A DNA stretch of 64,000 nt from Pleomorphomonas koreensis DSM 23070 (GCF_000425185.1 NZ_KE384327.1:252252-316251); one strand, 5' to 3'; shown: positions 16,877 through 28,001, counted from the stretch's first letter. Notes: generated by a model from the sequence alone, not told the origin. Numbers and translations: made by a program.

Positions 16877-17695
16877 ATGTCCGCAGTCCAGGCCACCGTG
16901 CCCTTCGAGACCGTCCGCACCCCCGACGCGGCGGGCCGGCCGATCAAGATCCACACCCGCAACGTCAAGGTGACCTACGGCCAGAAGCAGGCGCTGCACG
17001 GCGTCTCCATCGACATCGCCGAGAAGGCGGTCACTGCCTTCATCGGTCCGTCGGGCTGCGGCAAGTCGACCTTCCTGCGCTGCATCAACCGCATGAACGA
17101 CACCATCGCCGGCGCCCGCGTCGAGGGCACCATCACCCTCGACGACCAGGACGTCTACGATCCCGATCTCGACGTGGTCGAACTCCGGGCGCGCGTCGGC
17201 ATGGTGTTCCAGAAGCCCAATCCCTTCCCGAAGTCGATCTTCGACAATGTCGCCTACGGGCCGCGCATCCACGGCCTCGCCCGTTCCAAGGCCGACCTCG
17301 AGGAGATCGTCGTCACCTCGCTGCAAAAGGCCTCGCTCTTCAACGAGGTGAAGGATCGCCTGACCGAGCCGGGCACCGGCCTGTCCGGCGGCCAGCAGCA
17401 GCGCCTCTGCATCGCCCGCGCCATCGCCGTGTCGCCGGAGGTGATCCTGATGGACGAGCCCTGCTCGGCGCTCGACCCGATCGCCACCGCCAAGATCGAA
17501 GAGCTGATCGACGAGTTGCGCGCCAACTTCACCATCGTCATCGTCACGCATTCGATGCAGCAGGCGGCGCGCGTGTCGCAGCGCACCGCCTTCTTCCACC
17601 TCGGACACCTGATCGAGGAAGGCCCCACCGACCACGTCTTCACCAATCCGCTGGAGCAGCGGACGCTGGACTACATCACGGGCCGCTTCGGCTGA
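16877..17695 (+). CDS. pstB: Phosphate ABC transporter ATPase PstB
   Basis: A 272-residue ABC ATPase that powers PstSCA. Walker A is [20 protein letters not shown], the Q-loop region is [20 protein letters not shown], the ABC signature is [14 protein letters not shown], Walker B is [13 protein letters not shown] and the H-loop is [14 protein letters not shown]. The ATG at 16877 has CCGGAG upstream and lies 17 bases after pstA. The open frame extends back into pstA but is not family-like there. Confidence 0.97.
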   Translation: MSAVQATVPFETVRTPDAAGRPIKIHTRNVKVTYGQKQALHGVSIDIAEKAVTAFIGPSGCGKSTFLRCINRMNDTIAGARVEGTITLDDQDVYDPDLDVVELRARVGMVFQKPNPFPKSIFDNVAYGPRIHGLARSKADLEEIVVTSLQKASLFNEVKDRLTEPGTGLSGGQQQRLCIARAIAVSPEVILMDEPCSALDPIATAKIEELIDELRANFTIVIVTHSMQQAARVSQRTAFFHLGHLIEEGPTDHVFTNPLEQRTLDYITGRFG

Positions 17696-17718
17696 CCGGA
17701 AACGGCAGGAGATTTCGC

Positions 17719-18426
17719 ATGGAACATACTGTTTCCGCCTATGACGACGACCTCAAGGCCATCGCCCGCATGGTGACCGAGATCGGCGGCCTCGCCGAGC
17801 GCGCGGTCGGCGATTCGGTGACGGCGCTGACCCGCCTCGACATCGACCTCGCGCGGCGGGTGATTGCCGGCGACCGCGAACTCGACCGGCTGCAGCGCGA
17901 CATCGAGGACAAGGCGATCCTGGTGATCGCCCGCCGCCAGCCGATGGCCAGCGATCTCCGGGAGATCGTCGGCGCCATGCGCATCGCCAACGACATCGAG
18001 CGGGTGGGCGATCTCGCCAAGAACATCGCCAAGCGCGCCGTCGCCATCAACGGCGTGTTCCCGCACAAGCAGCTGATCAACGGCGTCGAGCATCTCTGCG
18101 AGATCGCCCTCCACCAGCTCAAGATGGTGCTCGACGCCTATGCCAGCCACGACGACCAGGCAGCCGGCGCCGTCCGCCGGCGCGACGACGAGATCGACGC
18201 GCTCTACACCTCGCTGTTCCGCGAACTCCTCACCTACATGATGGAGGATCCGCGCAACCTCACCTTCTGCATCCATCTGCTGTTCTGCGCCAAGAACATC
18301 GAGCGGATCGGCGACCACGCCACCAACATCGCCGAATCGGTGCACTATGTGGTGACGGGCCGTTCCTACGAGGACGAACGGCCGAAGGCCGACGCGTCGA
18401 TCGCCAGCACCATCGCCGGAACCTGA
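17719..18426 (+). CDS. phoU: Phosphate transport regulator PhoU
   Basis: A 235-residue all-helical PhoU, which links the state of the Pst transporter to PhoR and represses the regulon when phosphate is plentiful. Both PhoU repeats are visible, one around LAERAVGDSVTALTRLDIDL with METAL-type residues and one around YTSLFRELLTYMMEDP; each repeat carries the IANDIERVGDLAKNIAKR or NIERIGDHATNIAESV metal-binding motif. The gene starts 23 bases after pstB, with CAGGAGA upstream, and is followed 23 bases later by phoB. Confidence 0.97.
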   Translation: MEHTVSAYDDDLKAIARMVTEIGGLAERAVGDSVTALTRLDIDLARRVIAGDRELDRLQRDIEDKAILVIARRQPMASDLREIVGAMRIANDIERVGDLAKNIAKRAVAINGVFPHKQLINGVEHLCEIALHQLKMVLDAYASHDDQAAGAVRRRDDEIDALYTSLFRELLTYMMEDPRNLTFCIHLLFCAKNIERIGDHATNIAESVHYVVTGRSYEDERPKADASIASTIAGT

Positions 18427-18449
18427 TCAAGCGGGAGCGGAACACGACC

Positions 18450-19145
18450 ATGGCCAAGGTGATGATCGTCGAGGACGAGGAGGCGGTGTCGCTGATGCTG
18501 CGCTACAACCTCGAGGCCGAGGGCTTCGAGGTGGAGCAGGCCTTCCGTGGCGACGAAGCCGACATCCGGCTCAAGGAGATCACGCCCGACCTCCTGCTGC
18601 TGGACTGGATGCTGCCGGGTATTTCCGGCATCGAGCTGTGCCGCCGCCTCCGGGCGCGGCCGGAGACCGAGCGGCTGCCGGTGATCATGCTGACGGCGCG
18701 CGGCGAGGAAGCGGAACGGGTGCGCGGCCTCGCCACCGGCGCCGACGACTATGTGGTGAAGCCGTTCTCGGTTCCCGAGCTGATCGCCCGCGTCAAGGCC
18801 ATGCTGCGGCGCGCCAAGCCGGAGACGGTGTCGAGCCTGCTCATGGCCGGCGACATCGAACTCGACCGCGAGACGCGGCGCGTCCGCCGTTCGGCGCGCG
18901 AGGTGCATCTCGGGCCGACCGAATTCCGCCTTCTGGAATTCCTGATGCAGTCGCCGGGCCGGGTGTTCTCGCGCGAGCAACTGCTGAACGGCGTCTGGGG
19001 CCATGACGTCTATGTCGACGAACGCACCGTCGACGTCCATGTCGGCCGCCTGCGCAAGTCGATCAACCGTGGCCGCGCCAAGGATCCGATCCGCACGGTG
19101 CGCGGCTCGGGCTATTCCTTCGACGAGAAGTTCGCCACGGGTTGA
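18450..19145 (+). CDS. phoB: Phosphate-regulon response regulator PhoB
   Basis: A 231-residue OmpR-type response regulator. The receiver domain has the acidic pocket in MIVEDEEAVSLML, the phospho-acceptor Asp in LLLDWMLPGISG, T in MLTARGEE and K in YVVKPFSVPELIARV. The C-terminal winged helix includes LGPTEFRLLEFLMQSPGRVF and DERTVDVHVGRLRKSINR. It should bind the Pho box upstream of pstS in its own operon and is phosphorylated by PhoR, encoded at the operon's upstream end. After it, bases 19146-19371 hold an A+T-rich patch (about 19190-19222) and no gene. Confidence 0.97.
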   Translation: MAKVMIVEDEEAVSLMLRYNLEAEGFEVEQAFRGDEADIRLKEITPDLLLLDWMLPGISGIELCRRLRARPETERLPVIMLTARGEEAERVRGLATGADDYVVKPFSVPELIARVKAMLRRAKPETVSSLLMAGDIELDRETRRVRRSAREVHLGPTEFRLLEFLMQSPGRVFSREQLLNGVWGHDVYVDERTVDVHVGRLRKSINRGRAKDPIRTVRGSGYSFDEKFATG

Positions 19146-19371
19146 GGGGCGTTCCATTCCGCCCAAGATGTTACGCCTCAGTGGGCCATGACAGAATATA
19201 TAAATGAAACAATAGCATAGATCGTCTTCCTCCGCGAAGGCGACGGATCTCGGGGCGGAAGGGCATGGGACAGGCGTCCTGCGTCCACGGGAGACGGTCG
19301 CGGCTTCTGACCGCTTACCTTCGGCGCCGCGATGGTCTAGGTTCCCTCCGATCATGCAAGAGGGGCCGGAC

Positions 19372-20577
19372 ATGCTGGCGGGCAAACGCATCCTGATCGT
19401 CATCGGCGGCGGCATCGCCGCCTACAAGGTGCTGGAGGTGATCCGGCGCCTCAAGGAGCGGGGCGCGACGGTGAGGGTGATCCTGACGCGCTCGGCCAAG
19501 GAATTCGTGACGCCGATCACCGTTGGCGCGCTGTCGGGCGAGACGGTGTTCAGCGAGCTGTTCAACCCCGCCGAGGAGCAGGACATCGGCCATATCGTGC
19601 TTTCCCGCGACACCGACCTGATCCTGGTGGCGCCGGCCACCGCCAACCTGATCGCCCGCATGGCCAACGGCCTCGCCGATGAACTGGCCACCGCCAGCCT
19701 GCTCGCCGCCGCCGCGCCGATCATCGCCTGTCCGGCCATGAACCAGCGTATGTGGGCGCATCCGGCGACGCAACGCAATGCCGCCCGCCTTCTCGCCGAC
19801 GGCGTCCGCTTCATCGGCCCGGCCGAGGGCCGCATGGCCGAGCGCGGCGAGGCCGGCGTCGGCCGCCTCAGCGAGCCGATGGACATCGTCGCCGGCGTCG
19901 AGGCCTTCTTCGCCGCCGCCGCGACGCCGAAGCCGCTGGCCGGTCGCCACGTGCTGGTCACCTCCGGCCCGACCATCGAGCCGATCGACCCGGTGCGCTT
20001 CATCACCAACCGCTCCTCGGGCAAGCAGGGCCACGCGGTGGCCGCCGCCGCCGCCCGGGCCGGCGCCCGCGTGACGCTGGTCTCCGGACCGGTTTCGATA
20101 GCCGATCCGGCCGGCGTCGACGTCGTGCGCGTCGAGACGGCGCTTGAGATGCTGGAGGCGGTGTTCGCGGCGCTGCCGGCCGACGCGGCGGTGATGGCCG
20201 CCGCCGTCTCAGACTGGCGGCCCGCCGGGGTGGCACCTCAGAAGATCAAGAAGGCGGCCGGCGATCCGCCGCCGCTCGCCTTCGTCGAGAACCCCGACAT
20301 CCTCGCCAGCCTCGGCCACAGCGACAGAAGGCCGAAGGTGGTGGTCGGATTCGCCGCCGAAACGACCGACGTCGAGACCAACGCCGGCCGCAAGCTCCAG
20401 GCCAAGGGCGCCGACTGCATCGTCGCCAACGACGTGTCGCCCGAGGGTGGCGTGTTCGGCGGCGACCGCAACAGCGTCCGCATCGTCTCGGCGGCCGGCA
20501 TCGATGCCTGGCCGACGCTGTCCAAGGACGAGGTGGCCGAACGGCTGATCGCGCTGATCGCCGGCCGCCTCGCTTGA
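19372..20577 (+). CDS. coaBC: Bifunctional CoaBC (coenzyme A biosynthesis)
   Basis: A 401-residue fusion of 4'-phosphopantothenoylcysteine decarboxylase (CoaC) and phosphopantothenate-cysteine ligase (CoaB). The CoaC half begins KRILIVIGGGIAAYKVLEVI (FMN binding) and has the substrate clamp ACPAMNQRMW near residue 120. The CoaB half has VTSGPTIEPIDPVRFITNRS, then SGKQGHAVA, and the dimer/CTP region FAAETTDVETNAGRKLQAKG. The ATG at 19372 has AGAGGGG upstream; ATG 19354, six codons earlier, is possible. coaE in the same pathway lies 3.6 kb away. Confidence 0.95.
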   Translation: MLAGKRILIVIGGGIAAYKVLEVIRRLKERGATVRVILTRSAKEFVTPITVGALSGETVFSELFNPAEEQDIGHIVLSRDTDLILVAPATANLIARMANGLADELATASLLAAAAPIIACPAMNQRMWAHPATQRNAARLLADGVRFIGPAEGRMAERGEAGVGRLSEPMDIVAGVEAFFAAAATPKPLAGRHVLVTSGPTIEPIDPVRFITNRSSGKQGHAVAAAAARAGARVTLVSGPVSIADPAGVDVVRVETALEMLEAVFAALPADAAVMAAAVSDWRPAGVAPQKIKKAAGDPPPLAFVENPDILASLGHSDRRPKVVVGFAAETTDVETNAGRKLQAKGADCIVANDVSPEGGVFGGDRNSVRIVSAAGIDAWPTLSKDEVAERLIALIAGRLA

Positions 20578-20626
20578 TCCCCTTTGATTCGCCTCCGTAA
20601 CGCACCCTGATTTTCAAGGATTTCCC

Positions 20627-21073
<447 letters not shown>

Positions 21074-21229
21074 CGCCGGAGCAATCCTTTTCCTGTTTTG
21101 ACCGTTAAATGGGATCATTTTCCAAACGGGCCGCCGGTTGCAGCCTTGGTTGACTGGTGGCGTTCTCCGGCCGCCGATAGAATGGCGCAAATTTCCCGGA
21201 CAGACCCCATCAGCCCACGAGGACATCCC

Positions 21230-22195
<966 letters not shown>

Positions 22196-22805
22196 TCCTC
22201 CTCGGCCGCCTTGTCGGACGCTTTCCCGGCGGCCGGTGCCTTCAGGGTGCCGGCCGCCTTCTTCTTGGCGAGATCGACGAAGAAGGCGAGGATCAGGTCG
22301 CCGACGCCGGCATCCGACACCAGCGCCGCCGCGTCGACCGGGTTGAAGAAGCGCACCTCGCGCTGGCCCTTCTCCTGCCAGTCGTCGAGCTGCTTTTCGA
22401 CGGCCATCGGAAACACCTCGACCAGCACCTTCTCCTGGCGCTTCGGAAACTGCTTGACGTAGGTGAAGCGGCCGCAGGGCTTCGTCGCGACGGTGCCGAT
22501 CAGCCCGGCCTCCTCCATCGCCTCGGTCTCGGCGGCTTCGTAGGGCTTTAGACCCTTGATCGGCCAGCCCTTGGGCAATATCCAGCGGCCGCTGTCGCGG
22601 GTGGTGATCATCACCACCTCGTAGCCGTGCGCGGTCAGCCGGTAGGGCAGGGCGGCGACCTGCCGGAATTTCTCAACGGGCGGCTTGGTCACGGGCCTTC
22701 CCTTCGGAACGTCGATCGCCGCGTCTCGGCGGAAAAGCCGGTTCGGGACGCCATTGATGCGCTCTATGCCATGATTTGCCGGCTAAGAACATCCCGCAGG
22801 GCCGC

Positions 22806-23522
22806 TCAGGCCGTTTCCGCCCGCTCGTCCGCCTCGACATAGGCGTTCCACAGCGCCTTGTCGCCGATGGCGGCGATGAAGGCGGCATGCGCCTCGGCCT
22901 CAGTGGCGGTGAGGCGCGACGGCAGCGGCGCGGGGCGCGGCCGCACCACGGCCCGGCCGCCGGCCGCGTCGGCGCCCGAATGCACCGTCATCGTCAGGTC
23001 GAGGCCGGCTTGCCGGCCGCCGGTCAGCTCCAGATAGACCTCGGCCAGCAGCTCGGCATCGAGCAGGGCGCCGTGCTTGACGCGCCTCGAACGGTCGATG
23101 CCATAGCGGCTGCACAGCGCGTCGAGGCTGGCCGGGGCGCCGGGATGCTTGCGGCGGGCCATCATCAGCGTGTCGACGACCCGCTCGTTGCCGAAGGCGA
23201 CGCGGCCGGACGCCTTCAGCTCGAAATTGATGAAGCCCATGTCGAAGCTGGCGTTGTGGGCGACGAGCTGGGCGTCGCCGACAAAGGCGACGAAGGCGTC
23301 GGCGATGTCGTCGAAACGCGGCTTGTCGGCCAGGAACTCGTCGGACAGGCCGTGAACGTCGAAGGCTTCCCTGGGCACCGACCGGCCGGGATTGATGTAG
23401 GCGTGGTAGTTGCGGCCGGTCGGAAAGCGGTTGACCACCTCGACGCAGCCGATCTCGACGAGGCGATCGCCGCTTTTGGGATCGAGGCCGGTGGTTTCCG
23501 TGTCGAAGACGATTTCGCGCAT
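22806..23522 (-). CDS. dnaQ: DNA polymerase III epsilon subunit
   Basis: A 238-residue proofreading 3'-5' exonuclease of the replicative polymerase. Exo I is VFDTETTGLDPKSGDRLVEI, Exo II is LVAHNASFDMGFINFEL, and Exo III-epsilon is VKHGALLDAELLAEVYLEL. The C-terminal roughly 40 residues are the expected tail for binding the alpha subunit. The ATG at 23522 is the only start near Exo I. It follows coaE by 31 bases in the leftward operon that leads away from oriC. Confidence 0.96.
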   Translation of the reverse strand: MREIVFDTETTGLDPKSGDRLVEIGCVEVVNRFPTGRNYHAYINPGRSVPREAFDVHGLSDEFLADKPRFDDIADAFVAFVGDAQLVAHNASFDMGFINFELKASGRVAFGNERVVDTLMMARRKHPGAPASLDALCSRYGIDRSRRVKHGALLDAELLAEVYLELTGGRQAGLDLTMTVHSGADAAGGRAVVRPRPAPLPSRLTATEAEAHAAFIAAIGDKALWNAYVEADERAETA

Positions 23523-23553
23523 GGCCGAATCCTGCCCGCCGGCGATGGCGAAT

Positions 23554-24156
23554 TCAAGGACGCCGGGCCGGCTTGTCCCCCGCCAATTCCGCGAGGAAGG
23601 CTTCAACCGACGCCCGCGCCGCCGGAATGCCATCGCCCGTGGGCACCACCCAGTCGGCGCGTGCCCGCTTTTCCGCGTCGGGCATCTGGCGAGCGAGGAG
23701 CGCGGCGAATCTCTCCTCGGTCATACCCGGCCGGGCGAGCACGCGTGCCCGCTGCACCTCGGCCGGCGCCGACACCACCACCACCTTGTCGACGTCGCGG
23801 TGGCGGCCGGTCTCGAAGAACAGGGGAATGTCGAGCACCGCCGCCGCGGCGCCGGCAGCGCGGGCGGCGGCCAGGAAGTCCGCCTCCGCCCGCCGCACCG
23901 CCGGATGGACGATGGCTTCCAGCCGCCGGAAGGCTTCGGCGTTGCCGGCGAGCCGCGCCGAGAGACGGGCGCGGTCGACGCGGCCGTCCACCGTCGCGCC
24001 GGGAAAGGCTGCCTCGATCGGCGCGGCGAGCGGCCCGTCGTAGAGGGCGTGCACAGTGGCGTCGGCGTCGAATACCGGCAGACCCTTTTGCCGGAACAGA
24101 TCGGCGGTGGTGGTCTTGCCCATGCCGATCGAGCCGGTGAGGCCGATGACGATCAC
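23554..24156 (-). CDS. coaE: Dephospho-CoA kinase
   Basis: A 200-residue P-loop kinase that phosphorylates dephospho-CoA, the last step of CoA synthesis. P-loop [20 protein letters not shown] lies at residues 5-24, with Thr instead of the usual Ser after GK, followed by [28 protein letters not shown] and [11 protein letters not shown]. The start is GTG at 24156, which overlaps the aroE stop in GTGA; the frame is open much further upstream but that is the aroE shadow. Confidence 0.95.
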   Translation of the reverse strand: MIVIGLTGSIGMGKTTTADLFRQKGLPVFDADATVHALYDGPLAAPIEAAFPGATVDGRVDRARLSARLAGNAEAFRRLEAIVHPAVRRAEADFLAAARAAGAAAAVLDIPLFFETGRHRDVDKVVVVSAPAEVQRARVLARPGMTEERFAALLARQMPDAEKRARADWVVPTGDGIPAARASVEAFLAELAGDKPARRP

Positions 24157-24971
24157 AGGTCGGCCTCGATCAGGGCGCGCAGGCCCGGCGTCACCGCCGG
24201 CCGGCGGCCGAACCAGCGCTCGAAGCCCGGCACCGCCTGATGCAGCAGCATGCCGAGACCATCGACGCTGCGGAGGCCACGCGCTCGGGCGGCGGCGAGG
24301 AACGGCGTTTCGAGCGGCACATAGACGATGTCGGTGACCACCGCTCCGGCCGGCAGGCCCGCCATGTCGAGGTCGATGGCGCCGTCGCCCTTCATGCCGA
24401 GCGAGGTGGTGTTGACGACGAGGCCGGCCGTCGCCGCGTATCGATTCGCCGCCGAAAGGATGTCGGCGGTGGCTTTGCCGGGATAGCGGCCGGCCAGCTC
24501 CTCGGCCCGAGCCAGCGTGCGGTTGACGATCCGCACCGTGAAGCCGCGCGCCACCAGGGCATCGACGATCGCCACCGCGGCGCCGCCGGCCCCCAGCACC
24601 AGCGCCTCGCCGGGATCGGCGTCCCAGCCGGACGCCCGCTCGTCGAGGTTGGCGAGGAAGCCGACGCCGTCGGTATTGTCGGCGCAAAGCAGGCCATCCT
24701 CGAGCCACAGCGTGTTGGCGGCGCCGATGCGTTCGACCACCGGCGTGCGATGCGCCGCCGCGCGCGCCGCCGTCTCCTTGTGGGGAATGGTGACGTTGCC
24801 GCCGGCAAGGCCGCTGGCGGCGAAGCCGGCAAAGAAGGCTTCGGCCTGCTCGGGCGCGACAGCCAGCCGGTCATAGCCGCCATCGATGGCGAATTCCCTC
24901 AGCCAATGGCCATGAATGAGCGGCGAGCGCGACTGGCCGACAGGCCAGCCGATGACGGCGGCGCGGATCAT
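24153..24971 (-). CDS. aroE: Shikimate dehydrogenase
   Basis: A 272-residue NADPH-dependent enzyme converting 3-dehydroshikimate to shikimate. Substrate-domain motifs are [33 protein letters not shown] with the catalytic Lys, and [13 protein letters not shown]. The NADP-binding domain has [20 protein letters not shown] followed by [13 protein letters not shown]. Its ends overlap coaE and maf by 4 bases each, so the chain ppsR-maf-aroE-coaE is translationally coupled. Confidence 0.97.
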   Translation of the reverse strand: MIRAAVIGWPVGQSRSPLIHGHWLREFAIDGGYDRLAVAPEQAEAFFAGFAASGLAGGNVTIPHKETAARAAAHRTPVVERIGAANTLWLEDGLLCADNTDGVGFLANLDERASGWDADPGEALVLGAGGAAVAIVDALVARGFTVRIVNRTLARAEELAGRYPGKATADILSAANRYAATAGLVVNTTSLGMKGDGAIDLDMAGLPAGAVVTDIVYVPLETPFLAAARARGLRSVDGLGMLLHQAVPGFERWFGRRPAVTPGLRALIEADL

Positions 24972-25555
24972 CGTTCGATCACCCCCTCCTCGCGCAGGAA
25001 ATGAAGAAGCGGCAGCAGCGGCAGGCCGAGGATGGTGAAGTGGTTGCCGTCGACCGCCGAGAACAGTTGAACGCCGTAGCCTTCGAGCTGGTAGGCGCCG
25101 ACCGAGCCGACAGCCGCCTCGCCGACCACCGCCAGATAATGGCTGATGAAACGGGCCGACAGCGGCCGCATGGTCAGCCGGGCCGAATCGACGGCCCGAT
25201 GCAGCACCTCGCCGCCGCGAGCCAGCGACAGCGCCGAATGCAGCTCGTGGCTGCGGCCGGACAGGCGGGTCAGCTGACGGCCGGCCTCCTCGCGGTCGCG
25301 CGGCTTGTGGAAGCGCTCGTCGCCGAGCGCCAGCGTCTGGTCGGCGCCGATGACCAGGTCACCCGGCCGGCGCATCGATACCTCCACCGCCTTGACGTCG
25401 GCCAGCGCCTGGGCGACGTCGGCGGCGCCGAGGCCGCCGAGATCCTCCTCGACCAGGCGTTCGTCGACGTCGGCCGGCACGCGCTTGAAGATCAGGCCGG
25501 CGCCGGTGAGCAGGGCGGCGCGGGCGGGACTGGCCGAGGCGAGAATGAGGCTCAT
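24968..25555 (-). CDS. maf: Maf-family nucleoside triphosphate pyrophosphatase
   Basis: A 195-residue Maf protein. The signature LILASASPARAALLTGAGL is at the N-terminus, and DLVIGADQTLALGDERFHKP carries the central metal-binding Asp. SGRSHELHSALSLARGG and YQLEGYGVQLFSAVDGNHF are further family blocks. Maf enzymes hydrolyse dTTP/UTP or modified NTPs and may help nucleotide-pool hygiene; the subfamily is not assigned. It overlaps ppsR and aroE by 4 bases each. Confidence 0.93.
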   Translation of the reverse strand: MSLILASASPARAALLTGAGLIFKRVPADVDERLVEEDLGGLGAADVAQALADVKAVEVSMRRPGDLVIGADQTLALGDERFHKPRDREEAGRQLTRLSGRSHELHSALSLARGGEVLHRAVDSARLTMRPLSARFISHYLAVVGEAAVGSVGAYQLEGYGVQLFSAVDGNHFTILGLPLLPLLHFLREEGVIER

Positions 25556-26421
25556 GGTTCACCCGGCACGCTATCGGAGAAGGAGTCGAGCGCCTTGCCG
25601 TAGCGATGCTGATCCCAAAGGGCGAGGATGGCGGCGGCGGTTTCCTCGATGGAACGGCGCGTCACATCGATCATCGGCCAGCCGTGTTCGGCGCACAGGC
25701 GCTTGGAATAGAGGATTTCCTGGGCGATCGACGCCTTATCGACATAGGGCGAATTCTGGCTGCGGTCGGCGAGCGCCAGAAGACGGTTCTGGCGGACATG
25801 CATGATCCGCTCGGCGGTGGCGATCAGGCAGACCACCAGCGGCCGTTTGGCGGCGATCACCTTGTCGGCGACGGTAATGCCCGGTACCAGCGGCACGTTG
25901 GCGGTGCGGATGCCGCGATTGGCGAGATAGATGGAGGTCGGCGTCTTGGAGGTGCGGCTGATGCCGATCAGGATGACGTCGGTTTCCTCGATATCGTCGG
26001 GCAGGGCGCCGTCGTCGTGGGCCAGCGTGAAGTTCAGCGCGTCGATGCGCTTGAAATAGTCGGCGTCCATGGCGTGCTGGGCGCCGGCCTTGCCGATCGC
26101 CTGCACGTTGAAGAAGGAGCGGAAGACGTCGAACACCGGCCTCAGCACGTCGATGCAGGGAATGGCCGCCGCCTGACAGGCCTCCTCGAGCTTGGAGGCA
26201 AGATCCTGCTGCACCAGCGTGTAGAGCACGATGCCCGGCGCCGCCTCGATGTCGGCGATCACCCGCTCGATGTGCCGCACCGAGCGGACCAGCGGATAGA
26301 TATGCTCGATCGCCACCATGGATTCGTACTGGGCGGTAGCCGCCCGGCCAACGGCCAGCAGCGTCTCGCCGGTGGAATCGGAGACGAGGTGGATGTGGAA
26401 ATAGGTCTGGCCCCGCTTCAT
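25552..26421 (-). CDS. PEP synthase/PPDK regulatory protein (DUF299)
   Basis: A 289-residue bifunctional kinase/Pi-dependent phosphorylase of the DUF299 family, which switches pyruvate phosphate dikinase or PEP synthase off and on. Family features are FHIHLVSDSTGETLLAVGRA at the N-terminus, the P-loop-like VILIGISRTSKTPTSIYLAN, and LSKR-like RMxx segments in MIDVTRRSIEETAAAIL. ATG 26421 has GGAG at 10 bases; ATG 26430, three codons earlier, has it only 1 base away. In alphaproteobacteria this gene (RP001 homologue) flanks the chromosome origin opposite hemE, as here. Confidence 0.93.
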   Translation of the reverse strand: MKRGQTYFHIHLVSDSTGETLLAVGRAATAQYESMVAIEHIYPLVRSVRHIERVIADIEAAPGIVLYTLVQQDLASKLEEACQAAAIPCIDVLRPVFDVFRSFFNVQAIGKAGAQHAMDADYFKRIDALNFTLAHDDGALPDDIEETDVILIGISRTSKTPTSIYLANRGIRTANVPLVPGITVADKVIAAKRPLVVCLIATAERIMHVRQNRLLALADRSQNSPYVDKASIAQEILYSKRLCAEHGWPMIDVTRRSIEETAAAILALWDQHRYGKALDSFSDSVPGEP

Positions 26422-26696
26422 GGCCGGCATGCTCCGAAAGGACGGCGCAGAGCATCTCAGAAGGCGCCTCCGTTGGCGAGTTCTTTTTCAGGACGTCCGA
26501 TCAATGACTTGGCTTGTTTTCGTCCAACGACGATCCACAGATACTCGTCGTGCCTCGGGACGGGGGTGGATAAAAGCCGCCCTCGGCAACGCCCCGGCCG
26601 GGGGCTGTGGAGAGGCCGGCAAACCATCAACAATCGACGCCGATGGGCATGATCCTAACGCCGCCTGTGGGCGCTGTGCAAAAGCGACGCGCCTCC

Positions 26697-26711
26697 TTAA
26701 CCGTTCATTAA
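26697..26711. promoter_or_regulatory. CtrA box 1 in oriC
   Basis: TTAACCGTTCATTAA, a perfect TTAA-N7-TTAA with 7 intervening bases. It lies 14 bases from a DnaA-type site (26675-26683). In Caulobacter, CtrA bound to such boxes represses initiation. Confidence 0.75.
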
Positions 26712-26731
26712 CTGTTCGGCGGTCATCCCCA

Positions 26732-26746
26732 TTAACCTTTCGTTAA
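26732..26746. promoter_or_regulatory. CtrA box 2 in oriC
   Basis: TTAACCTTTCGTTAA, a second perfect TTAA-N7-TTAA, 35 bases from the first (start to start). A further lone TTAA half-site is at 26770-26773, directly before the DnaA-type site at 26776-26784. Confidence 0.75.
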
Positions 26747-26924
26747 GACTTGCGGCGTTCCGCCATCCGTTAAAGTTTTCCACAAAAGCCACAGGCTTGG
26801 CCTGCCGGCGGCACCAGCGGCACCGGCCCTCGGCGCCCGTCACGGTTCGGATTGTGGAGAGGCGACAATCCCTGCTATCCCTCGCCAATAAGAAAAAGAA
26901 AATCTCTTCAAAAGGATTCTTGAC

Positions 26925-28001
26925 TTGGAAACCACGGACGGCGCGACGCCTCAGAACACGGACGACGGGACGGCGAAGCGATGCCTTCTCAGGGTCATCG
27001 ATGGTGAGCGGCTGTGGCCGCCGCCTGTCTGGATGATGCGGCAGGCCGGCCGCTATCTGCCCGAGTATCGGCAGGTGAGGGCAAAGGCCGGTTCCTTTCT
27101 CGATCTCTGCTACACGCCGGATCTCGCCACCGAGGTGACGTTGCAGCCGATCCGCCGCTTCGGCTTCGACGCGGCCATTCTGTTCTCCGACATTCTCGTC
27201 GTGCCGCAGGCGCTCGGCCAGAAGGTATGGTTCGTCGACGGTGAGGGGCCGCGCCTCTCGCCCATCGATCTCGCCCGTCCGGGCCTCGAGCCGGAGCGGC
27301 TGGTCGAACGTCTGGCGCCGGTCTTCGAGGCGGTTAGCCGCATCCGCGCCGCGCTGCCGCCGGAGACGACGCTGCTCGGCTTCTGCGGCGCGCCCTGGAC
27401 GCTCCTCACCTACATGATCGCCGGCCGCGGCACGCCCGACCAGTTGCCGGCTCGCAAGGCGGTGCTGCTCGACCCCGCCGGCGTCGATCGCCTGATCGAT
27501 GTGCTGGTCGAGGCGTCCATTGGTTATCTCGCCGCCCAGCTGCGGGCCGGCGCCGACGCGGTGCAGATCTTCGACACCTGGGCCGGCGGGCTTGACGATG
27601 CCGGCTTTCAGCGGCTGGTGATCGAACCGACCCGTCGCATCGTCGAGGGCCTGCGGCGCGAGGTGCCGGGAGCGCGGGTGATCGGCTTTCCCAAGGGAGC
27701 GGGCGGCCATCTGCCGACCTATGTGCGAGAGACCGGCGTCAACGCCGTCGGCATCGACTGGCAGGCCTCGCTCGATTTCGTCCGCGACCATGTGCAGCCG
27801 CTGAGGCCGGTGCAGGGCAATCTCGATCCGCTGCATCTCGTCACCGGCGGCGCGGCGCTCGACGCCGCCGTCGATCGCATCCTCGACCGGCTGGGCGGCC
27901 GGCCGCTGATCTTCAACCTCGGCCATGGCATCACGCCGGATGGCGACATCGACAACGTCACGCGCATGCTCGGGCGGCTGCGCGGGGCAGGGCAACGATG
28001 A
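26925..28001 (+). CDS. hemE: Uroporphyrinogen decarboxylase
   Basis: A 358-residue cytosolic enzyme converting uroporphyrinogen III to coproporphyrinogen III in heme synthesis. Signatures are [19 protein letters not shown] near residue 35, [19 protein letters not shown] with the catalytic Asp, and [18 protein letters not shown]. The best start is TTG at 26925, eight bases after AAAGGA; no ATG precedes the conserved core without loss of family sequence. Its promoter must lie inside the predicted oriC. The stop overlaps hemJ (ATGA). Confidence 0.95.
   Translation: METTDGATPQNTDDGTAKRCLLRVIDGERLWPPPVWMMRQAGRYLPEYRQVRAKAGSFLDLCYTPDLATEVTLQPIRRFGFDAAILFSDILVVPQALGQKVWFVDGEGPRLSPIDLARPGLEPERLVERLAPVFEAVSRIRAALPPETTLLGFCGAPWTLLTYMIAGRGTPDQLPARKAVLLDPAGVDRLIDVLVEASIGYLAAQLRAGADAVQIFDTWAGGLDDAGFQRLVIEPTRRIVEGLRREVPGARVIGFPKGAGGHLPTYVRETGVNAVGIDWQASLDFVRDHVQPLRPVQGNLDPLHLVTGGAALDAAVDRILDRLGGRPLIFNLGHGITPDGDIDNVTRMLGRLRGAGQR

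Larger units (their letters stand above)
26422..26924. other. Predicted chromosomal replication origin (oriC)
   Basis: A 503-base gene-free stretch between the DUF299 gene and hemE, the origin position known in Caulobacter and Rickettsia. Sites fitting the DnaA pattern TTWTNCACA exactly are TTTTCCACA at 26776-26784 and, on the minus strand, TTTTGCACA at 26675-26683. One-mismatch to two-mismatch sites lie at 26531-26539 (CGATCCACA), 26565-26573, 26606-26614 and 26853-26861 (both TGTGGAGAG). Two TTAA-N7-TTAA CtrA boxes sit between the exact DnaA sites. An A-rich run at about 26887-26913, next to hemE, is the best unwinding-element candidate. Genes on both sides point outward. Confidence 0.85.
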
